A stretch of 9,126 nt of DNA from Campylobacterales bacterium. GTDB taxonomy: Bacteria > Campylobacterota > Campylobacteria > Campylobacterales > Sulfurovaceae. The notes beneath the pieces are model-generated. The model ran no database searches. It saw only the letters and a list, made by a program, of their open reading frames with translations, and was not told where the DNA came from. This document shows, one piece after another, positions 1 through 5,733 of the stretch. Position 1 is the first letter of the stretch, and each line of letters starts with the position of its first letter. Both the position numbers and the translations under genes were made by a program. The DNA is taken from NCBI GenBank assembly GCA_014763905.1, contig JACXUN010000044.1, forward strand, positions 1 through 9,126, given 5' to 3'.

Positions 1-107
1 ATCTTAAAGTTTAAGGTTGACAGATGAAATCTAAGGAATAAACGTTCTCTTGCTTATCTCTTTGTATGTAATTTTACAAAATTTTTTGGTAGAAGGAAGT
101 TTATACA
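1..107 (+). promoter_or_regulatory. Leader region upstream of ciaB with a strong ribosome binding site
   Basis: No gene is visible in the first 107 bases; the only ATG-started frame on the plus strand is a five-codon one at about 24-41. A good Shine-Dalgarno (AGAAGGAAG, 91-99) sits at normal distance before the ATG at 108 and fixes the ciaB start. A perfect TTGACA occurs at 17-22, but there is no good -10 box 16-18 bp downstream. The only -10-like sequence nearer the gene is TGTAAT at 67-72, inside a small TGTAA-TT-TTACA palindrome (67-78). The promoter is therefore unresolved and may lie further upstream. Confidence 0.5.
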
Positions 108-1952
108 ATGAAAGAGAAGTTTATTGAAGATTTACAACGGATATATGACGAGTTACAAAGTAGACAGCAAGAGCTAAACAGCTATTATAAACTCCTTGAA
201 GGTGAACATCCTGTCGCCGAGGAGCAGGTAGACCGTTTTTTGAACAAATTGGGGCTTCCGCATAATGAAGAGACCATCTTAGCGGCACTAACCCGTATGG
301 TCAATCTCCGGGAAGATGCCATTGATCAAGTGATGCAAAAAGCCGGTCTGAGCCATGAAGAGGTAGTCGCCAAGCGAGAGGCCGCGTATCAATTTGTACG
401 CGATATGCATCTGTTGCGTCATGAATATTTTATCGCTTGGATCAAGGGAGAGAATCTGCTTACTCCGTTTTATCAAGCACTGATCGAAGGGGTACACCGT
501 ATCGGCGAGGTGTTAAGCTTCTGGCAATCAAAATGGACGGCTCACATTATCGAAGGGGTCAACCGAGAACTCAGCGAAACCTATAACGGCAACGATCAAG
601 CGGTACTTGAAATGCTGGAGCGAGAAGGACTGCTGGATCTCGATCCCAACGGTCATATCGGGGACCGGTGTTATACGGTATTGCAGCGGGATGATCAGGG
701 ACACTATCGAAGTATCGCCTACAGTGAAGCCTTTCCTGAAGAGGTCGGAGTATTGATCTCGACGATTGAGGATTGTATCGAAGAGTTGAGCTGTCTCCAA
801 GATGAGGTCTATAACCAAAAAGTAGAGTGGATTGAATATCTGGTTCTGCTCAAAAAAGCATTTGCCGCAACCGAACCGCGTAAACTGATCGGACACTGGG
901 CAAATGTCGATCGGGCATGGATGAAGATCACTACACCCATTCAGATCGGGCATCCGCTGGAGTATTATGAGGATCACTACCGCAAAGCGGTGGCTTTGGA
1001 GTGGGATTTGCGTATTATTAATCCGCAGCTTCATGACAACTCCAGTACACGAGAGAGTATTAAAAATTTCTCAACCGAATTGGCTCACCATATCAAAGGG
1101 GAAGTCCGCGGAACCATCAATAAAAATCGACTCCAAATCGATGAGACCCAGCTCTATATCGGGCAGCCGATGCTCTACTATGCCGCAGAGTTCAATGGAC
1201 TCTTCTCGGCACAAGTGGTTCCCAACGATGAGCAGGTCTCCAGTGAATTGGGTAAGAAGATATTTGCCTACGCTGACTTTGTACGGGCAAGTCAAAAAGC
1301 CAAACCGATGATGCAGCTTAGTGTTGAGACCTTAGGAGAGGAGTTTGTCCGGCAGAAACGGGCTTTGGCAGAGCAGAATCCTCAGCTATGGCACCAAATC
1401 TATGACCTCTCGACTGTCGGACACGAGTTTGGGCATATCCTCTGGATCGATAGCGATACCGAAAGCATTATGAATCATAGCGGTCAGTTCAAAAATATCG
1501 AAGAGTTCAAAGCTACAGCCGGTGGATTGATGGCATTTTTCGACAACGAAAAAGAGGAACTCAAAAAGCATATGATCGACGATCTCGTCAGCCGCTCGAT
1601 TGGACTCATGGCATGGCGTGAAGTGGGCGAAGTCTTGCCATACTACTGTGAGGGGTTGATCCATCTTGATATCCTCTTCCGGTCAGGAGTAGTTTGTTAT
1701 GAAGATCGAATTCACATCGATTACAGCCGCTATGATGCAATGAAAGAGGGGTATCAAACGGCTTATAAAGCTTTGGCTCAACACTATATCGATAAAGCCG
1801 ATGCCAACGACTATCTCACCCGCTACGCTTCCAAAGAGACCGGTGTTTATCTGCCGACCGATTCATCGGTTCGCCGATTTGTTGACCACTACTATACTCG
1901 ATATCAGGAGATCGGTCAGCATGTCTACCGCGAAGAGCAATTAGCTTCATAA
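108..1952 (+). CDS. ciaB: CiaB-family invasion-antigen homologue with a metallopeptidase-like HEFGH motif
   Basis: A soluble, mostly helical 614-residue protein, close to the roughly 610 residues of Campylobacter jejuni CiaB. I recognise it as CiaB from its overall sequence. CiaB was described in C. jejuni as a protein secreted through the flagellar apparatus and needed for host-cell invasion, but homologues are widespread in non-pathogenic Campylobacterota, so the invasion role should not be assumed here. There is no signal peptide or membrane span. The N-terminal 60 residues look coiled-coil-like. Seen directly: H439-E440-F-G-H443, the HExxH zinc-binding signature, followed 22-23 residues later by E465-E466 in the context EEFKATAGG, where a gluzincin third ligand would be expected. 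This suggests a zinc peptidase fold (M3/M49-like) and is an inference. The start is set by AGAAGGAAG at 91-99. The gene is monocistronic or the last of its unit, because a hairpin follows immediately. Confidence 0.9.
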   Translation: MKEKFIEDLQRIYDELQSRQQELNSYYKLLEGEHPVAEEQVDRFLNKLGLPHNEETILAALTRMVNLREDAIDQVMQKAGLSHEEVVAKREAAYQFVRDMHLLRHEYFIAWIKGENLLTPFYQALIEGVHRIGEVLSFWQSKWTAHIIEGVNRELSETYNGNDQAVLEMLEREGLLDLDPNGHIGDRCYTVLQRDDQGHYRSIAYSEAFPEEVGVLISTIEDCIEELSCLQDEVYNQKVEWIEYLVLLKKAFAATEPRKLIGHWANVDRAWMKITTPIQIGHPLEYYEDHYRKAVALEWDLRIINPQLHDNSSTRESIKNFSTELAHHIKGEVRGTINKNRLQIDETQLYIGQPMLYYAAEFNGLFSAQVVPNDEQVSSELGKKIFAYADFVRASQKAKPMMQLSVETLGEEFVRQKRALAEQNPQLWHQIYDLSTVGHEFGHILWIDSDTESIMNHSGQFKNIEEFKATAGGLMAFFDNEKEELKKHMIDDLVSRSIGLMAWREVGEVLPYYCEGLIHLDILFRSGVVCYEDRIHIDYSRYDAMKEGYQTAYKALAQHYIDKADANDYLTRYASKETGVYLPTDSSVRRFVDHYYTRYQEIGQHVYREEQLAS

Positions 1953-1977
1953 GAGCTTTGGATTTTCCAAAGTTCTC
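1951..1977 (+). terminator. Hairpin at the ciaB stop codon, possible weak terminator
   Basis: The sequence just past the ciaB stop folds as GAGCTTTGGA-TTT-TCCAAAGTTC (arms 1953-1962 and 1966-1975). This is a 10-bp stem with one G-U pair and a 3-nt loop, extendable by an A-T pair. It is followed by CTCTCC rather than a T-run, so it is not a canonical intrinsic terminator. It may be an attenuating or RNA-stabilising 3' end. Confidence 0.4.
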
Positions 1978-1997
1978 TCCACTTATAAACTTTCAAG

Positions 1998-2003
1998 TAT
2001 AAT
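1998..2003 (+). promoter_or_regulatory. Candidate sigma-70 -10 box for the DUF6348/DUF4760 pair
   Basis: A perfect TATAAT lies 25 bp before the ATG at 2029, in an A/T-rich context and with no clear -35, as is typical for Campylobacterota vegetative promoters. Transcription would begin near 2009-2011, giving a leader of about 20 nt that contains the AGGA ribosome binding site (2017-2020). Confidence 0.6.
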
Positions 2004-2028
2004 TCGTTACCAAAACAGGATAGAATCA

Positions 2029-2715
2029 ATGAGTACACTATTAGATATCGATATTAATGAGCAGCTATTAGAGATTTTGGGTCAGTTTGATCTACAGTTA
2101 GAAAAATTAGAAGATTATTATTTCGTCAATGGACTCTTCCCCGGTATTGCGGCACAAGCGTTTGAGATGGAACGGTTTGAGGATTTTGTGGTGGTGCAGG
2201 TCGATATCCATCTGCTCCTGCCCAACAATCACTTCGTCGAGTCGTTTGTCGGACAGGGCAGCAGTGTCGAGGAGGCGGTAGCCGATGCCTTAGAGCAGTT
2301 TGAGGTCAATGCCGTCCATACTTTGATCATGGCATTTTGGGATGATGCACGGCATGTTGAGAACGGAATTGGAACCGATATCTGGGAGATCAATGGCGAG
2401 CGATGGCAGGCGGTGATCAGTAACTACGGCTACCGAGGAGAGATACCGATCGATGAAGCGATCAATGATCTAGACAGGCTTTATGATACGATCGTCGAAC
2501 AGATACACGCACTCCCGTTAGAAGAGGATATTTACGCCATCCGAACCGTCCAGACCAATATCGGCAACGGTAAAATGGTCACCGAGGCACTGATCAACAA
2601 TGAAGAGTTTTCCGAGTTGGAAAAAGCGGTTTCCAATCTCGGATGGCAGCCGACGGAGGAGTACTATACGGTACGCAATTTGATTATCTTGATGAAGCTG
2701 CATCCGGAAGCATAG
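2029..2715 (+). CDS. DUF6348-like protein of unknown function
   Basis: A 228-residue acidic, soluble protein with no signal peptide and no membrane span. From memory of the family, the layout resembles DUF6348: a strand pair 'FVVVQVDIHLL' (residues 53-63), a conserved-looking 'FVESFVGQG' (69-77), an amphipathic helix 'VEEAVADALEQFEVNAVHTLIMAFW' region (80-104), then a 'GERWQAVISNYGYRG' strand (123-137), and a C-terminal half with a YAIRTVQTNIG-type strand and a 'WQPTEEYYTVRNLIILM' end. The biochemical role is unknown, and no catalytic motif is evident. The start is supported by AGGA at 2017-2020 and the TATAAT at 1998-2003. The next gene starts 20 bp downstream on the same strand, so the two are probably co-transcribed. 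I am confident that it is a real gene and moderately confident of the family name. Confidence 0.68.
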   Translation: MSTLLDIDINEQLLEILGQFDLQLEKLEDYYFVNGLFPGIAAQAFEMERFEDFVVVQVDIHLLLPNNHFVESFVGQGSSVEEAVADALEQFEVNAVHTLIMAFWDDARHVENGIGTDIWEINGERWQAVISNYGYRGEIPIDEAINDLDRLYDTIVEQIHALPLEEDIYAIRTVQTNIGNGKMVTEALINNEEFSELEKAVSNLGWQPTEEYYTVRNLIILMKLHPEA

Positions 2716-2735
2716 TCCATTCATAAGGGGGAAGA

Positions 2736-3326
2736 ATGAATTTAGATCTGTTTGCCAATTGGGCAGATATTTTATCGATACCGTTAACAGTAATCGGGTT
2801 GATCTTGGTCTTGCACCAGCTCTATCTTACACGCCGCGAGAGTGAACGGGAACACACCCGTACGCGAAATGAAATGACACTCAATGCCTATACGGCGGTG
2901 CGAAAAGACCTTGGGGTCTTGACCTCCAAAGTCCGACGCAAGATGAATATCAAAGATATGTTTGACAATGTCACCGAAGAGCATATCGATATCATTATGA
3001 ACAACAAAAGCCTGCGTCACGATGTCGAAGAGATGCTTAACCTGCTCAATAAGTTTGCCGTCGGGGTCAAATATGATGTTTTCAATATTGAGATGATCAA
3101 CGACCTCTCCGGTAAATATTTTATCAAGACCCATAAGCAGTTTGAACCTTATATCTTGCGATTACGTCAAAATTCCAACACCTTCTATGTGGAATACGAT
3201 AATCTCGTCATGCAACTGAAAAGGATGCACGGATATGGAAATAGTGGTGCTACTTCAGACTCAATGCCACCTTCTCTTTCTCCACATCAATCCCAATCAC
3301 GGCAACCTGAGGCAAATATTGGTTAA
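2736..3326 (+). CDS. DUF4760-like single-span membrane protein with an extra C-terminal tail
   Basis: A 196-residue protein preceded by a strong ribosome binding site (AAGGGGGAAG, ending 2 bp before the ATG). Residues about 9-31 form one hydrophobic span (ADILSIPLTVIGLILVLHQLY), followed by a strongly charged Arg/Glu stretch (33-45), which predicts an inner-membrane anchor with the rest in the cytoplasm. The body (about 47-165) resembles DUF4760: an 'LNAY.AVRKDLG' start, 'VEEMLNLLNKFAVGVKYDVFNIEMI' (97-121), 'GKYFIKTHKQFEPYILRLRQ' (126-145) and a closing 'FYVEYDNLVMQL'. The function is unknown. The family-like part ends near residue 166. The remaining tail is Ser/Pro/Gln-rich, and residues 172-196 are encoded opposite the last codons of tex, so the tail is probably a non-conserved extension. 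It is probably co-transcribed with the gene 20 bp upstream. Confidence 0.68.
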   Translation: MNLDLFANWADILSIPLTVIGLILVLHQLYLTRRESEREHTRTRNEMTLNAYTAVRKDLGVLTSKVRRKMNIKDMFDNVTEEHIDIIMNNKSLRHDVEEMLNLLNKFAVGVKYDVFNIEMINDLSGKYFIKTHKQFEPYILRLRQNSNTFYVEYDNLVMQLKRMHGYGNSGATSDSMPPSLSPHQSQSRQPEANIG

Positions 3327-5343
3327 CCGATAGCACCTCCAGCGGATGTTTGATCCGTTTTTGGCTCATCTTGGAGATATGAATCATCCCATCATTTTTG
3401 AGTCCGATATCAACAAACGCCCCAAAATCCGTAATGCTCCGCACCACACCCGAAACGGTACTCCCTTCGCGGAGCATTTTGATATCGGTCAGATCATCGC
3501 GAAACGGAATCGTCGGCAGCTCCTCCCGCGGGTCAAATCCCGGTTTGGCTAACTCTTTGAGAATATCTTTGAGTGTCGCTTCTCCTACGTGGAGTTTTTG
3601 AGCCAACTGCTTAGTATCGGAGCAGTCGCTCTCCTGTTCCAACATTTTGGCAACAGCATAGCTCTCTGGGTGGATTCCTGTATTGTCAAAGAGACTCTCC
3701 CCGTCGCGAATCCGTATAAAGCCTGCCATCTGCTCATAGGCTTTAGCCCCCAATCCTTTGACGTTGAGCAGGGCATTTTTACTTTTAAAGGCTCCCTCTT
3801 TTTGACGGTACTCGACAATCTTTTCCGCCAATTTGGCTCCGACTCCTGCCACATACGAGAGCAGTGAAGCTGAAGCCGAATTGATATCGACTCCGACACG
3901 GTTGACCAAGTCTTCGACTCCTTCACGCAGTTTTCGCTCTAGCAGCTTTTGGTCGACATCGTGCTGATACTGTCCGATACCCAGCGATTTGGGATCGATC
4001 TTGACCAGTGTCGCCATCGGGTCACGCACCCGTCCCGCAATGGAGATCGCACCCCGCACGGTGACATCGAGATCGGGATACTCTTTGGCAGCGATTTTGG
4101 ATGCGGAGTAGATAGAGGCTCCTGCTTCGGAAACTACCGTATATTTCAGATTTCCACCTAACTCTTTATTAAGTGCGGCAAAAAACTTCTGTGTCTCTTT
4201 GGAAGCGGTTCCGTTTCCGATGGCGACTCCTTGGACAGCGTACTTTTTGACCAAATCCAAAACAATTCTACGCGACCCCTCATAATCATTTCTGGGGGGA
4301 ACGGGATAGATGACCGCATTGTCCAGATAGGTTCCGTTTTCGTCAATCACCGCCAGTTTGCATCCCGTTTTATAGCCGGGATCAACACCGAGCAACACCT
4401 TATTGGTCACGGGTGGCGTCATAAAAAGCTGCGTCAAATTCTGCCCAAACACCTCAATCGCCGCCAAATCGGCACGCTCTTTGAGTTCGGCAAACACTTC
4501 TCGTTCGATAGAGGGATAGAGTAGCCGTTTAAATCCGTCTTTATAGGCTTCAAAGAGCAGGGTTTTGGAGCTGCCCATATAATCCCGCAGTTTAAACCGT
4601 TTGAGTGTTTCGAGATAGCGGTCGGCATCGATGGTGATTTTGACCGAGAGTTGTTTCTCTTTCTCTCCGCGTTTGATGGCAAGATAGCGGTGGGAGGGGA
4701 TGGTCGCAACCTTTTCACTATGTTCTTTGTAGTTTTTATAGACCCCTTTCTCCTCAAACGCTTTTCCCGCTTTGACCTCAATCATCCCGTGTTTGAGCGT
4801 CATATCGCGGACAATGGCTCGCTCCTTGGCACTGTCGGCGAAACGCTCCGCGACGATATCCGCAGCTCCCTGAATCGCTTCGGCAATGGTGGTGATCTCC
4901 CCTTTGAGAAACGCTTTGGCTCGCTGTTCCAGCTCTTGGGTGCTGAGTTTCGCCGACTGTAGGATATCGGCTAACGGTTCAAGACCACTTTTGATTGCTT
5001 TGGAAGCACGGGTATTTTTCTTCTCTTTGAATGGACGGTAGATATCTTCAAGAGCCGTAACGGTCTGCACGTCGTTAATGGCTTGTTGGAGTTGCGGTGT
5101 GAGCAGCTTTTTTTCGCTCAACAGTTTGATGATCTCCTCTTTACGCTCCAAAAGCCGTTTGGCAGAGAGATAGACCTCATAAAATTCTCGAAGCTCCTTA
5201 TCGGTTGCTCCGCCGGTCATCTCTTTTCGGTATCGGGCGATAAAGGGAATGGTGGCTCCTTCGTTTAGGAGGGTGAGGATATTGGTGATCTGTTTGGTGT
5301 TGAGGTTGGTTTTTTGGTTGAGTAAATTGATGAGGTTTTGCAT
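3250..5343 (-). CDS. tex: Tex-family transcription accessory / S1 RNA-binding protein
   Basis: Tex is a conserved cytoplasmic nucleic-acid-binding protein, named in Bordetella for its effect on toxin expression and thought to act on transcription or RNA; its precise activity is unsettled. With the start at 5343 the protein has 697 residues, somewhat shorter than many homologues. Domains seen in order: a helical Tex N-terminal region with 'EGATIPFIARYRKEMTGG' (28-45) and 'ALEDIYRPFKEKK' (97-109); a YqgF/RNase H-like domain from about 316, opening with 'LLGVDPGYKTGCKLAVID'; helix-hairpin-helix repeats (about 490-545, 'VAGVGAKLAEKIVEYR' and 'VKGLGAKAYEQM'); and a C-terminal S1 domain (about 627-697, 'VRSITDFGAFVDIGLKNDGMIHIS'). 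An in-frame upstream ATG at 5520 would add 59 residues, but these are encoded by intergenic repeats and precede the normal Tex start. A TATAAT sits at 5364-5359, just before the ATG. The gene is convergent with the DUF4760-like gene, overlapping it by 77 bp. Confidence 0.96.
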   Translation of the reverse strand: MQNLINLLNQKTNLNTKQITNILTLLNEGATIPFIARYRKEMTGGATDKELREFYEVYLSAKRLLERKEEIIKLLSEKKLLTPQLQQAINDVQTVTALEDIYRPFKEKKNTRASKAIKSGLEPLADILQSAKLSTQELEQRAKAFLKGEITTIAEAIQGAADIVAERFADSAKERAIVRDMTLKHGMIEVKAGKAFEEKGVYKNYKEHSEKVATIPSHRYLAIKRGEKEKQLSVKITIDADRYLETLKRFKLRDYMGSSKTLLFEAYKDGFKRLLYPSIEREVFAELKERADLAAIEVFGQNLTQLFMTPPVTNKVLLGVDPGYKTGCKLAVIDENGTYLDNAVIYPVPPRNDYEGSRRIVLDLVKKYAVQGVAIGNGTASKETQKFFAALNKELGGNLKYTVVSEAGASIYSASKIAAKEYPDLDVTVRGAISIAGRVRDPMATLVKIDPKSLGIGQYQHDVDQKLLERKLREGVEDLVNRVGVDINSASASLLSYVAGVGAKLAEKIVEYRQKEGAFKSKNALLNVKGLGAKAYEQMAGFIRIRDGESLFDNTGIHPESYAVAKMLEQESDCSDTKQLAQKLHVGEATLKDILKELAKPGFDPREELPTIPFRDDLTDIKMLREGSTVSGVVRSITDFGAFVDIGLKNDGMIHISKMSQKRIKHPLEVLSVNQYLPQVAVIGIDVEKEKVALSLK

Positions 5344-5358
5344 GATCTTTTTGATAGG

Positions 5359-5364
5359 ATTATA
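5359..5364 (-). promoter_or_regulatory. Candidate -10 box of tex, close to the start codon
   Basis: Read on the minus strand, a perfect TATAAT ends 15 bp before the tex ATG at 5343, preceded by a T-run (ATTTTTTCGC). Transcription would start near 5351-5354, giving a leader of only about 8-11 nt with no strong Shine-Dalgarno. A TTGCCG sequence 15 bp upstream is a poor -35. Periodic T-richness in place of a -35 is usual for Campylobacterota. Confidence 0.55.
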
Positions 5365-5390
5365 GCGAAAAAATGTATTCGGCAATGACT

Positions 5391-5411
5391 GTTCGATAAA
5401 ATCGAATCTAC
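5391..5411 (-). repeat. GTAG-headed REP-like palindrome, unit 1
   Basis: On the minus strand this reads GTAG followed by ATTCGAT-TTT-ATCGAAC, a palindrome whose outermost pair is imperfect. It differs by one base from unit 4, which lies exactly 180 bp to the right in the same orientation. It lies about 50-70 bp upstream of the tex start, beyond the likely tex -10 box. Confidence 0.75.
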
Positions 5412-5439
5412 TGTGGTGTAATTTACCCAAATGAGTATA

Positions 5440-5496
5440 AACCTGAGTTCGACAGAGTATCCTACTGTGACTAGGATACTCCGTCGAACTCAGGTT
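5440..5496. repeat. Long near-perfect inverted repeat (25-bp arms, 7-nt loop)
   Basis: The left arm (5440-5464) begins AACCTGAGTTCGAC, the right arm (5472-5496) ends GTCGAACTCAGGTT, and the loop is CTGTGAC. Only one position fails to pair: A5454 opposite C5482. In minus-strand RNA that position would be a G-U pair, so the stem would be continuous there. The left arm runs into CCTAC at 5461-5465, echoing the CTAC tail of the neighbouring units. It is not followed by a T-run in either direction and lies upstream of both flanking genes, so it is unlikely to be their terminator. Confidence 0.85.
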
Positions 5497-5508
5497 ATTA
5501 TGGTAATT

Positions 5509-5535
5509 CCAAATATCCATTGATAAAATATTTGG
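5509..5535. repeat. 8-bp perfect inverted repeat, possible operator or repeat remnant
   Basis: CCAAATAT (5509-5516) and ATATTTGG (5528-5535) are exact reverse complements separated by 11 bp. This unit has no CTAC/GTAG tag, unlike its neighbours. The A/T-rich dyad could be a regulator binding site or a chance palindrome, and the sequence alone does not decide. Confidence 0.4.
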
Positions 5536-5542
5536 CTTTGAC

Positions 5543-5563
5543 GCGTGACACGGTCACACCTAC
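5543..5563 (-). repeat. GTAG-headed REP-like palindrome, unit 3
   Basis: On the minus strand this reads GTAG followed by GTGTGAC-CGT-GTCACGC. That is a 7-bp stem with one G-U pair and a 3-nt loop. The stem sequence is unrelated to units 1 and 4, yet the tag, stem length and loop size are the same. Confidence 0.65.
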
Positions 5564-5570
5564 GAGTGGT

Positions 5571-5591
5571 GTTCGATAAAATCGAACCTAC
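5571..5591 (-). repeat. GTAG-headed REP-like palindrome, unit 4
   Basis: On the plus strand this is GTTCGAT-AAA-ATCGAAC, a perfect 7-bp palindrome, followed directly by CTAC (5588-5591). On the minus strand it becomes a GTAG head plus hairpin. It is a near-identical direct copy of unit 1. Its CTAC tail falls at the -35 position relative to the TATAAT at 5610-5615. Confidence 0.78.
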
Positions 5592-5609
5592 GTCTAATTA
5601 CATTTTCGA

Positions 5610-5615
5610 TATAAT
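5610..5615 (+). promoter_or_regulatory. Candidate -10 box for the aminotransferase-hisZ-purA operon
   Basis: A perfect TATAAT (context TTTTCGATATAATCGCAG) faces the operon. No -35 hexamer is seen, but a T-rich stretch precedes it. Transcription would begin near 5622 and leave a leader of about 112 nt containing the repeats at 5636-5657 and 5672-5706. A weaker TAATAT at 5715-5720 is too close to the ribosome binding site to be attractive. Confidence 0.5.
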
Positions 5616-5635
5616 CGCAGGATTTTTGACAAAAC

Positions 5636-5657
5636 GGTGCAATCAATTGCACCCTAC
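5636..5657 (-). repeat. GTAG-headed REP-like palindrome, unit 5
   Basis: On the plus strand this is GGTGCAAT-CA-ATTGCACC followed by CTAC (5654-5657), so the minus strand reads GTAG plus a perfect 8-bp palindrome. It would lie in the transcribed leader of the operon if the promoter at 5610 is used. Confidence 0.75.
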
Positions 5658-5671
5658 ATTTTAATTAAACT

Positions 5672-5706
5672 CTCGTATGCATTCTCATGCTTAGCGTGGG
5701 AACGAG
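5672..5706 (-). repeat. REP-type hairpin of the CGTTCCCACGC family
   Basis: On the plus strand CTCG (5672-5675) pairs with CGAG (5703-5706), and TTCTCATGC (5682-5690) pairs with GCGTGGGAA (5694-5702) around a TTA loop. Six unpaired bases remain on the 5' side. On the minus strand it begins CTCGTTCCCACGC, a palindromic motif that I recognise as recurring in intergenic regions of many bacteria. It ends 16 bp before the ribosome binding site of the aminotransferase gene. Confidence 0.7.
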
Positions 5707-5733
5707 GGGCATTTTAATATTTAAAGGAACACT

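Larger units (their letters stand above)
5344..5733. other. Divergent intergenic region densely packed with palindromic repeats
   Basis: These 390 bp between tex (leftward) and the aminotransferase operon (rightward) carry no convincing gene. They hold at least seven inverted-repeat structures, listed separately: four palindromes with a CTAC tail on the plus strand (GTAG head on the minus strand), one long hairpin, one 8-bp inverted repeat and one hairpin of the CGTTCCCACGC type. Candidate promoters for both flanking genes lie among them. The combination looks like a cluster of REP-type elements. Confidence 0.75.

Noticed and set aside
17..45. TTGACA as a -35 box for ciaB
   Set aside because: No -10-like hexamer lies 16-18 bp downstream, and Campylobacterota promoters seldom rely on TTGACA.
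67..78. TGTAA-TT-TTACA dyad as a regulator operator before ciaB
   Set aside because: A short A/T-rich dyad that is easily produced by chance; no matching site was seen at the other promoters in the window.
528..1034. 168-residue minus-strand open frame inside ciaB
   Set aside because: Antisense to a conserved gene, with no family resemblance.
5440..5496. The long hairpin as an intrinsic terminator
   Set aside because: No T-run follows on either strand, and it lies upstream of both divergent genes, so neither would be terminated there.
5344..5520. 59-residue N-terminal extension of Tex from an upstream in-frame ATG at 5520
   Set aside because: The added residues are encoded by palindromic intergenic repeats, do not resemble Tex, and span the likely tex -10 box; homologues start at the position equivalent to 5343.
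5391..5591. Possible CRISPR-like repeats (two near-identical 21-bp units)
   Set aside because: Only two copies 180 bp apart, the interval is filled with other palindromes rather than regular spacers, and no cas gene is present.
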